Positions 30,872-42,800 of a DNA stretch of 64,000 bases are shown here, in pieces. Location of the stretch: assembly GCF_901709675.1 (NCBI RefSeq), contig NC_051089.1, positions 14,745,976 to 14,809,975 on the forward strand, read 5' to 3'. A model generated the notes under the pieces. That model was given only the letters and a program-made list of their open reading frames with translations, searched no databases and had not been told where the DNA came from. The stretch comes from Syngnathus acus. Its lineage: Eukaryota > Chordata > Actinopteri > Syngnathiformes > Syngnathidae. The number at the start of each line of letters is the position of its first letter. Position 1 is the stretch's first letter. The translations under genes were made by a program, and so were the position numbers.

Positions 30872-33800
30872 CTACACCATAGAGGACAGAGTGTTCTCCT
30901 CAGGACAGTGGATAGGGAGAGATGTCCGTAGAGATTCGATGGCGGGAGGGGCACCCTCACCGGGTGAAAGGTCATTGAGTTCCTCAGATGATGAAAGAGG
31001 GAAGGAAGGTGACAAGGAGATGCCCGAAGAGGGGTCAGCAGATCCAGCAAAAGTGCGTGGGGGTTTGGGGACCAAGTTGGGCTCCAATGTTGCCCTGGCC
31101 AGAAGCCGCTTGTCATCCGGTTCATCCGCCAAACACTCCACGTGGCCTAGAGAGCCGCGTCCCGACTCCGACTCCCCATCAGATAGATCCATTGGAGGTG
31201 AACTGCTGCCATCTAGTTTAAATAGAGAGTCCAAGTACTGGGCAAACTCCAGCACTGTTCGGCTGGGGTTCCCATTTGATAACTGGGGTGACGGCGGGGA
31301 ATTTTCCCGTCCAGTCTCCGTGCCAAACTCCCACTGTTCTTTGTCGCCATCCATTGCTCTCGAAGCAATTTGTGGACTGCGGGGAGCGTCAGGGGTGCTA
31401 CCTGGGCTGTAGACGCCCGGCATCTCTTCCACATCAGGGTCAATTTTAGAGTAGATGTTAGACTCTGCGTCAAAAGGCTGAGGGGAATAATGTCCACTGA
31501 AGCGAGGTGTGGCGGGGGAAAGCTCTATCGAGTACTCCGGATTAGACACGGGGTCCAGTGGCGTAAAGAAAGGCCCGATCTCCCCCATGTGTTCTGGTGT
31601 GGCCTGGCAGAGGCAGTCAGCTGCCAGCAGTTCAGTGCGAGAGCTGAGAGACGGATTCTCTTCAGGAATCGGGGCATCCAAAGGGAACGGGAGGCTACTA
31701 AGCATCGGAGAACCTCTAAGTGCAGCAGAGGAGCGCCTGGAATCCAGGCTGTAGACCGATTCAGCGTCTGACAGGCTTTCCATGACAGCCAACGGAGCTT
31801 TGCGGTCCCTAAGCTCCACAGTCAGGCGCTCCCGTGCTCCACGCAACACTACGGGCACTGGAGGAGGAGCGCACTCAGAGAAACCATCCAGAGATATTTC
31901 GGACTGGGCACAGGAACTAGAGGAGAGGATGAGAAAGGATAGGAGTGACAGGGAAGTAGGACTCGCAAGGCATCAAGAAAATATCAACGACAATTGGGAG
32001 GGTTTTAAGAAGGGAAAATGGCCGATGGTTTCAAAACATATACAATATGGACAAAGGTCTTGGGACATAACACTTGGTCAAGGAGGAGTGGGACTTGCCC
32101 AACTACAGCAGACTTGAGAGATTTGGAGCATTTCTGTGTTTCCAACAAAGGCCCTTTGAGTGACCACAATGACGAACTAGAAAAGAATTTGAGAGACTCT
32201 TATTGGTTTTCTGGATTCAGAAATTCCAAGAGACATTTCAAACATTTGCACGGGACACTGGAAGGTGTTTATTTCCATTTCCACTTCCTATTGGTGTAAT
32301 TGTCTCAATACATTTGTCCATATGACGTGTCAAATTAAGTAAGCACCAGGGAGAACCACTGACAGGGGGAGGTCAGCATCCCACTGGGTGCTTCTAAAGC
32401 CGAAGAGATAACAACATCTACTACTTCTATCAGAACACAGAACCGGAGGGGGACGTGGAGAGAACTGAATACTACCGTACGTTGTAACTGCACTGTGGTC
32501 AGACAGCGTGCATGAGAGAATGATGCACATTATGAAGGGTTAAGTGATTACATGCTTTCCTTACCGTAATAATGTTTTTTGTCTTTTTTGTTAACCAAAC
32601 AAAACAGACAAGAATTAAAAGTTTGAGAAAACAAAAGTAGAAATTAGTAGCAGTCTTAATGCCAGTTTGAGAATACGTTATATTATAAATAAACATACTT
32701 TATGGTGCTTACACAAACTATCATGTTAAGATATTGTGCTAGGAAATCGCTTTTTCCTCAAATATCTAGACCAAACAGTCGCTTTGGTTTTAGAAAAAAA
32801 TATTTTTAGCTCCCATTTTTTACTCCCATATACGTTGTTAGCTGTGAGCCTTTTGCAATTTTGTTCTCTTGATTGTATTTAAATCAGTTTCAAGACAAAG
32901 TTGCAAAAACATTTCGATGATCATGTGATTTTGTTTCTTTTTATGTTAATTAGCACCATTAGTGAGTGTGGTAGAAAACGCCTTGCTCGTAGACATTACG
33001 TAGAAAAAGTCGGAAAACTAACAGATTTAATTGAATGTTTAATTTCTGGAGACTTGTATAGAAACAAGTCAATTTTTCAAAATAAAATAAATTCCTAGCA
33101 TCACAGGAATTGATTTAAATATTGATTCAACATGAGACAAAAACCCAATTAACTAGCAATAAACTGCCAACTCACAAAAATAAATATTATTGGAATTTTT
33201 ACATCACTTCCAGCAGGTTATAAATGACACTGATCATTTTAGACCGCAACACATCCACTCCGGTGCTCAATACTGACCGAACACTACTGTTCCTGCGGTG
33301 GTGGTGGGTCGTAGCCATCGGCTGCTGTGCTGCCGCAGATGCAGCCATGAACACATTCTCAGCGTTCAAGTCGACTTCTGTCGGGCTCACCATGATCTTG
33401 GCTGCAGACAGCAGAGCCGTCTTTCCCTTGTTGTAGTTCTCCAGTACCTGTCACAAACACAGCGGTATACTCGTGACTAGGAGCATGGCAAAAAAAAAAC
33501 CCATCAAACTAAAGTCAGAGAAAAGGCGAGGATGAACATAAAGGATACAGAAATGCACAAAAACATCAGATATCACTCAACTAACACTATTTTTATGTAA
33601 CTCCACAATAATTACAGGACCCATTATAATGAAGTATTGTTAAAATTAATTCATAATGTACTTTATGGTATCCTAAACTCAATGAGCCTGGAATAAGTAC
33701 TCGCAGAGTTGACAGATTTTCTAAACAAACACAAAAAGTGGAATCAGTGATTTCCACTTTACCTGGATAGTTTGTGTATGCAATCTTTCTATATTTAACT

Positions 33801-36800
33801 GCTGATACTGTAAAACATCTATCGTGATAGTACGTAGTGGTTGAGATAAATGTAAGTGCGAGCTAAAGGTGAGCTTACACCTACTCCAACTGACATTAAA
33901 CACCCACAGTGGAGTCATGGCTGCCTGAGGAAGATTCACACAAGTTCCATAGTTTGAGAGGAAATAGCAGTCCATATGATTGTAGGGTATGCAACTTACA
34001 AAACACAAGACAATCACATGAGTACAGCAATTACACACACACACATTTGTGGTTGGCTTTAATGGGTTAGAACACATGCTGGAGACACATTAGGTTCAAA
34101 GAAATGACTGGACATGCAAATGTGACAACACAATAAAAAAATGATGGAAAGAAAGGTTTGAATGAGAGGTAAAATATCAGTCAAGGAGCATGTTTGCGAA
34201 TAAACGGAGGATCATTTGTACACTGCTACCGATGGCTTGCTCATGGCAAGACTGCTGCTGTGCTGCCAAGAGCACAACACTGTCAGAAATATAAAAAGGC
34301 ACAAAAACGGTCTGAAAGCAGATCAAATTAAAATGACAACTTGATGCAGAGACACACTTTTACATCTGCAATCCATTTAGTTACAGTAGATCTGCTTCGG
34401 TAATGTACATGCACAGACGACAGAATTACTAAATAGATGCGTGGTAGAACATAGTCATCCTTTCGTCTGTTTATAAATGGTTCCCGCTGTTTCAAATCAG
34501 GAAAAAAGAGAATGAAATGATGGCGTAGTAGCAGCTTAAACAGTAATTGTAATGTGTGACTCTGAATTTTGAAAATACGGAGACAATTCAGTTCCCCGGA
34601 AGGAAGGAAGGGAGAAAGGTGTCTTAAGAGAAAGTAAGAGATGAGGAAGAAGGCACAGTCCGTGTGAAAAGGCATCACCATGGAAGCTTTGTGAAAATGT
34701 GTTAGCAGGAAGAAGTGGGGGAGTTCCATGTCACAGCACTTGAGCAGAGGCACAGAAAGGAGCCAAAAACAAAAAAACACACACAATTTAAGTTGTTAGC
34801 GGGTTTTACGCTCTACATAAGCTTGATGTAGTGAACAGATGAGTCACTTCTCCAACTGCAATTTCTAAGAGTCATTTGCTCACTGGAATGCAGCTATAAT
34901 TTCTTTTCTTCCTCTGGAGACCTTGCCTAGACTTGTTGTTGCCTCCGGCCACATATTTGTAGGTGCAAAGAAGCCAAAATAAAGGCATCGGAAATCAAAG
35001 ATTTCTCATTGAATAATCTTGATCCCTTCAATGGTAGAAACATGATCTCACTGATAGATTTGACAGTGTTAGAGTTATGAGAAAATGGTTTCATTCAAAT
35101 GACTAGCATTATGACATTCATTTTCGCAGCTCTGTGTATGTTGACGTGCACTGTTAAACACAGGTTGAATGAGAATCCTTCATGCTCAAAGACATAAAAG
35201 ATAAAAAGGTAAATCATAACGTTGGACACCATGCAACTACAGACTTCCTCTTGTTGTTAAGGCTTATGTGATGTTCCGATCTTGATAGTATTTCTTGTCT
35301 TGGGACTCATTGGGTAAAAATGCAGGAGTGGGAATTGCAGTTATGCAACGGATGGTGAAATGTTAAGTCTGGTTGGGTTTGTGGTGAAATGCATGAATTG
35401 TCTTCAACTGAAAGAGTTGATGACTGGTGGTGAGAGGGATTAATAGCATCCGTAAAAGGAGATGAAAAGATGGTAGGGAGAGACAGTGGTTCAGCCTCTG
35501 TGAGGGAGGTATTGCAAAATGGGTCTTTATAGGTGGTCATACGGTGCGTCATGGGCAATAATGTTAAACTCCTCTTCCAGAGTCGACTGCTCAGACATAC
35601 GACAACCTGGTTCCAGCACCTGCGGACACACCAGAGGTTTCGCATACAATCACATAGTGCTACACTTCCATAGAAGTCTTTAAACAGATGTGCCATCACC
35701 CAAACCGACCATCACCTCATATTTAACGCCACAGGTATAAGAAAGGGGAAATTCTCAGAGTGGTTTCTTCCCATGCAAACAATACCTTCATACCAGGACA
35801 AAGTATCAAATATTGCCAGAAGACACCATAGAACCAACCGGAATAGAAGGAAAGGCTCCCCATGCTTTGCTAGGAGAGCAATGTGAATAAAATACAATGA
35901 CAGGAAAGATGAAGATGAACAATGGATGATTCACACATTCAATTCAACTGAATTTAAAGCACATCAGTGAGTTTTTCTTTTTACGCTCTATAGTCGGATA
36001 CATTTCTGTGATTGCTTGGACATAACCTCTCTAATATTGTAAATTAATTCTAATACTAGAATACATCTTTATTTATTGTAACACATAAATCAGTCTGTCT
36101 TGAATTAAAATTACCCCTCAAAGAGACAAAGAAGTCTCGATAGAAAATGATGACAAAGATTGGGCTCTGTACTGACATGTGATACTCAAATAATGCTGCG
36201 TCTTTGAGTGCATTCAAACTTTGAATCGTGGTAATAGTAATTAGTACTCTCAAAATGTTTTTTTTTCTTTGTTGGAGACCATCGAAGATTCTCTCCACTC
36301 AATAATTTGATGAGATCCCAGCACCACACCAACAAAGACAACTGAATCAGCATGCAGAGGATGAAAACAGACCTTGTTTAGACCCTCCATCACCATGTGA
36401 GGCATGTGTTCATTCAGCATGGCAGACGAAATGATGACCTCATTGAAGGCCTTGTTGTCCCCCCAAAGAGCCGAGTACGTTGGCTCTTCTTGACCACAGC
36501 TACAGGAGAGAGTGAAACCGTTTTGTAATCAATAAGACAGTCAAGGTTGACTGGACATTGATCATTGTTTTTCTAGTCAACATTGGTGAGGAATGAATGA
36601 AGATAACAAGATGAGACTGTTACATACTATTCACAAAAAAAGAGGTATAATGAAAGAAAAAAAAAATTATAGAAACAGCGAGTGGACTTAAGTATGACAC
36701 AAAATGAAAAAATGCACAAATCAGAAATCATCTTCTCATTCTCACCAGGTTTCTGGAGGATGGTTGTGCACCACGTGGACGATGCGACAGGAGGGTAGAG

Positions 36801-39800
36801 GGGAGTCGAGGCTGAGAGGGCGATGCTGAGGTCACTTGGATGGAGCCACAGGCGACTGGGAGGTGCTGCTTGCTGAGACGGAGGATCCTCCTCCTCCAGT
36901 GGAAGCTCCGACTTTGGGACGCATTTAGTACCTCCCACGATGATCCTCCACTGTGGCAATACAACTCATTATCTCAGCTTTGTGGAATAGTACATTTTAT
37001 CTTGGGCAGGGCTTCTGAACTTTATGCAGTACATGAAACAATGTTTGCAAATCAATGATGATACAGGAAGAGGTGTACCTTTGGCTTGTTACTTTTTGTA
37101 GAACTTCAAGCAGATGGCGACGAAAGCCCTCTAATTGTGACAGGCCCAGTCTGGAAGACAACACCCCAAATGACTGTGACAAGCTCATGACTCCAAGGAG
37201 TGGATTTGCAATGCACAAATGAAGGGGATACCTTGGTACTAGATCTTTTCCTAATACTACAGAGGTGACAAACTCTTTGGAGTACTCCATGGCATCCTCA
37301 ATGGGTGAGAAGAAGGGAAATAAATCATGCAGGAAAATGGCTGATTACGCATTAACATTTATCAAATTGAATCAAATGCACTTCCAAATAACAGCATGGA
37401 GTTGAACTTCTACCACGGCTGTGGTTCTTTTTAAAGTGTTATGTAAATGAAGTTGAGTTTAATTGAGAAATCTATCCTTGGCTCCTCTTGCATCTTAACC
37501 GCTACTTGACTTTAGCACACAGGTAAAAACACCCAAGATTGACTAAGAGCAAACATCGGACGATTCTAAGGTGGCATTCTACGAGCCTTGATCTAAATTT
37601 CATTGAACATCTGTGAAAGAGCAGAAAAAACTGAGAAGACACTTGGAGCAGGTTGCTTATGAAGAGTAGATCAATTGAACACCTCCTGAGAGGTGCAGCA
37701 AGTCTCACTGAATTTAAGTAATTGCCTCAAAAGATTGAAATATTGAAAGAGGAATTATTAAGTTAAAGGTACCATCATTTTTTGTCCAAACTTGTATTAT
37801 GAGTTTTATTTTAAATTAACGATTCTACTGAAACAACTTTCAAAAACAATGTATGATTTTAACATTTTCAAAAACAATGTATGATTTTAACTGGTTAATT
37901 TGTATCATGTTTCTTAATTTATTATTATGATTAGTATTTTCTTTCTCTTTAATTGTGTCTACATGTGTATGTGCAAAAAAATGGGCGAAGGGAATGGGGG
38001 GGGCTTACCTAAGAAGGCCACCAGGAGGGGAGTAAGAGTAGCAGTGAAGTGTGGGATACTGAGGTCTCAGCAGGAAGGAGAGAATTGCAGCAGTCCCAGC
38101 ACCAAGAGAATGGCCTACTATCACCAGTCCATAATGCATGGTGCCCTTGTTCTGTGAGAGATGGCCCCAATCATCACACTGGCACACTAATATGGGCTGA
38201 AATATGTGCCACCAGACTCTGAATAGTTTTAACAATTATACATTGAAATTAGAATTGCACTGCAAAACAGAATATAACTAATTTTTTTTTTTCTGGAATA
38301 TAGCGCTCTAGCAGCAAATTAAAGCAACTCTGTAAAACAAATACAATGCAAAAGACGTCAAAGCTCACAATATGCTTTTGACAGTAAAACGTATGTTAAA
38401 AGCCGTGTAAAAAATATTTCTGCATGTGTTTTGCAGAGGCTATATTCAAACTAATTTTGTCACTTCTGTCAAAGTGGTGACAACAGTTGAGAAGCACTTA
38501 GCTAGACAATGCGTGTGAATGCGTCCATGTACCAAGTCTCTGCCAAAAGCTTGCGACAATATCATTTCCTGCTCCAGTTTCTTCTTTATGTACTCTGCTG
38601 AGTAAACCATCCCTAAGACAAAAATTACAGAAGGATTAAATGTGGTGCAAGTACGGGCAAGAATCCTGCTGCACTGAGATTTTATTAAAAGAGAACGACT
38701 GTAGTCAATGTACTATAGTCTATAGCGAAATTTTTTTCTCTCTGACCTTGTGTCCAAGCCAGGTCCCTTGCTGCTCCTCCACTGGTAAACGCTCAGAATC
38801 TCCCGACAAATCAGTCAAGGCATCCTGATGCCACACAAAAGAAAATATGAGTTGTTTGCCATGAGTCAAGACTGTGACATTTCAATCATAGACTTAAATG
38901 CTACAACATTTCCCTTCAGCGCTTCAGTGTTACGTAAACAATGGACAGCACATTTATATCGGAGTGCTGCTTTGGTACGATGCATGCACAGTGTGGGAGT
39001 TTGTGAACACTGCCTTGAACCTCAGTGCAGATGCAGCAATGAGAGAAGATTAGGGCACACACAGGATTCAAGGTTGTAGAAGTACAACTGGGCAAAGCTT
39101 AAATTTACCTTTAGTGATAATGTCCCTCTGATACTGATGACCACCTTCTTCTTTTCATGATCCACTGCCACAAAAAATGGAGTCTCATAAACCTGGATGG
39201 AAATTTGACAGAAAACAGCAGAATATATTGTATAAATGGATAATAGGAGAAAAGCAAAGATAAAACTAGGGGCGGTGACTGAATGAGTTTCATTGAAACT
39301 GATACTCCATAGCAATTTGTGACATGACTATAACAAATAAAAAAAAAAAGAAAGAATCAATACACTGTCTCTGCGACAGAACATCACACAGTTAATCATT
39401 TCAAACCATTTAGCCGGATTGACCTTCAGGCTAAGGTCTATCAGAAAATACTAGCAGTTACAGTCCGATGGAGTGCTTTTTTTCTTCTTTGGCATCTTGA
39501 GATTCAGTCCATGACAATCGAGAAAAAGTGTGACAAAACGCAGTCTCAGTAGACTTCAACACCCACTAAAACGCTCCCCACTTCCCATCTCTCAGCAACT
39601 GAACTGGCGAGTGAAGTGTTATCAAAACAGATACAAATGACAGGCAAAACTACAAAAGACAGTGAAGCCATTAACATTGCAATGACACAATACCAGGGTT
39701 TTTCTGCATCTAAAATTTTGAGGCTGAAGCCACACTTCATTTTGGGCCGACTTGGCTATTAAAACCTCAGGAAAAAAAATGCACTAGTTCAGGTGTCATT

Positions 39801-42800
39801 TATAACTGCAATTCTGCTATTAGACTATTAGGCTCTGTCTCACAAACAGTGGGAAGTTGCTCTGATAAATGTCGAAAATATTCATATTTTAAGGTGAGGT
39901 GGCGGCGATGAGAGTCATTAGTAAAGGTGAAGATAATTACAGAAAGTTAAAAGTTTGAATTTATGCTATGAAGAGAAAATGTCATTTGTCAGGTCTGAAA
40001 GTACTATATGCCTCATGAGATAGAGTTGAACAAGGCAAGGTTTCAGAACAGGATATGGAGGTAAAGTGAGGTTACTCACTTGAGAAGAAGTAATGTTATA
40101 ATCATGCAAAGGCGGCATTTGTGACACTGTGACATTAAAGCATATGAATTTCCAAATTTTCCCCAAAACACAGACTTTACGGGTGCCGAACTGCAAATAT
40201 GTAGGGGTCAGACTGTAGTTTTTAATTGTAATATCACCAATCACCACTAGATGGCAGACATGTCTTTGTTGTGCTGTCACTGTTGTGCTGTCACTGGATC
40301 TTACACTCACAACGTGAGTAGGCCTAATCATTTTTTTGTGGATTAGGATTGATGTGCAATACAAACATAGGACCTCAATTATATTAAAAGTGAGTTGCTT
40401 TTGTGGAAAAAAATGCTCAAAATTATTTCTTGCACTTCATGTTCAGCAGCTTTGTGCCATCCTTGAATGGTAAGTTTTATGAAAAGAGCCTTAAGCACTG
40501 GAAGAAATATAAAGTCGTGGTTGTTTTATTGTTTGCTGCAAAGCCTTTGTAGTTGGGTTGGGATAGTGGAGCTTTCATAGAAGCTGTGGCCCTTCTGCAG
40601 CACTGATGGAAAACGGGGTCCCCTCAAGCATTTAAATCGCCCTTCCCTGAGCTACACATGTACAGACTTTGAAGCAATTCTTGAATTTTAACATGTTAAA
40701 CTAACATGTCTTATAGCATAAGCCTGATTTGTCACACCACAGAATTTATTTCCAGTGCGACAGCATCTAGTGATGGCATACTTTACATTTTTCCATCCAG
40801 TGCGTGACATTGTATTTGGTGATGTAAGGCGTTTATACAGTTGCTCGCCCATGGAAACTGCCACGAATCCCAAAGCTTACAGTTTTAGGTGCCGATGTTA
40901 ATGCCAGATGAAGTTGGAATGCTGCAGTGGCTGATTCAGCAAGACAGTGGAAACTCTTACACACTGTGCACCTCATCCTTCCGCGACCTTGGCCTTTAAC
41001 TTCACAATGTGTGCCATCTGCTTTCTATGCCTCAGTTGCTGTGGTTCCACAACTCCACTTTATTTACTACATTTAAATGTTTACAATGGTAATGTCTAGT
41101 AAGGACCGGAAAAAATGGTATAATTGAAACGGTAAAGTACTCACAGCATCATGGCAGGAAGTGTAGACAATGTGAACCTGCTTGAGATCCCGGTCCAAGA
41201 ATTGCCTGCGTATGGCCAAAACATTACAACCACAACAATTGTCCTCCTCCACTGTCACTGACTGGGACAAAACGTGAGCCAGACACTGATGTGCAGCTGG
41301 GGATAGAAGGGAAATCAGGACATACAAAGATTGTAAAACATTAAGTAGGAACAAAAGGAACTGTTGATTAAAAAGGAAGTCACCCCAAACCTTTTCTCTG
41401 ATTAATGTGTGCTTGTATAATCCAAATTAAACAGGCAAAACCCACCCGTCTTGTTATCCATAGGATGGGACAGAGCCATTTTCTTCTCGCTGTCGACTGA
41501 AAATGACATCGCAACTGCCATGACTCGGGTGAGAGCCAACCAGTTTTCTGAAGCTGAGCCGTGATGGGTTGTGACCTGAGACCTGGCAACTGTGATGTCA
41601 TTTTCAGTCGACAACAAGTGGCAAAAGCGTCTGCTCCCTGAGATGGATAAAGCGGGTGAATTTTGCTCCGTAACTCATAATCTAAAAGCAGACTAGAAGA
41701 ACCCAGAATGCCGACTCGTGGGGGCACATACAGTATAAATATTTTGGTTGTTGACTTCCACTTTAATGTAGGTAAAATACACAATCCCATTGCTTTATGC
41801 GAAAACTGTGGGTGCATGTTTGAGTGCTTACGGGCAGGTGCTAACAAGGAGGCACAGTCCGCATGCTGGCTTTCTCATCAGGTACATGGGCCAACCATAT
41901 GCAGCGAGAGCAAAGAGCATGTAGTAGCACACATCCTTGTACATGCCCATCTCAGTCTGCGACAGAAGAATACACGTGTAAGACACATACACAAGGAAAG
42001 AGCTATCTTTTTTGGAAAAAAAAAAAAGAGAATGTTTTAAAGTGCTAGCATAGATGCATAGTGTGAATGAAAATATGGTTTTCAGCTTTGGCTTCATGTA
42101 TTCATCATATATAAGGATTCACCGAATTCTTCAGATCCAGATATCTAGTGTTGCGAGTAACAGGCATCCCGGACAGGAAGGCTAAGATATCGTTGTTGCC
42201 CTGTGGAGGGAAGATAACAGAATAACGTTTCAAATCAAGCATTAAAAGGAAACGTGACTTGTATGGTAATGAGTCTGCTGCATGCTTACAAAGATGCACA
42301 ATATTACATAAGGGTGTAATTTGGCAGATTGGTCATGAAGTGCTGACTGCACGTGTGATATTCAATTTTTTACTGTGTTTCACGGGAAAAGTGTCTAAAA
42401 AAATTCCTTCAAAAGGGAGATGTAAACATACTATCATACCTGGTCCAGGATAGATGATCTTTTAGACCTCTGTGTCTGACGAAGGAGTACCAAGCCAGCG
42501 ATAATATCACTAGGCACAATGTCCAGATCTCTGAAGAACTCTGCAAAAAGGCTTGCCACCTCTGAATATGCATCCTGCAGCAGATAGAAGCAGACTTGAG
42601 TGCACGGTGTGCTATGAAGAGTATCTTAAATACTACAAACTTAAAAACGGATATAGTCTTGGTTCTCGCAGAGTTCAGTTTCTATGGTTACACAGTGTCC
42701 AGAATGTGTATGTACTAAGTGGTTGTCATGTCCAGTATTGTGTTATTTATATTGTGGCAATTTAAATATCACAATATCGCCATATCCGTAATATTGCTAA

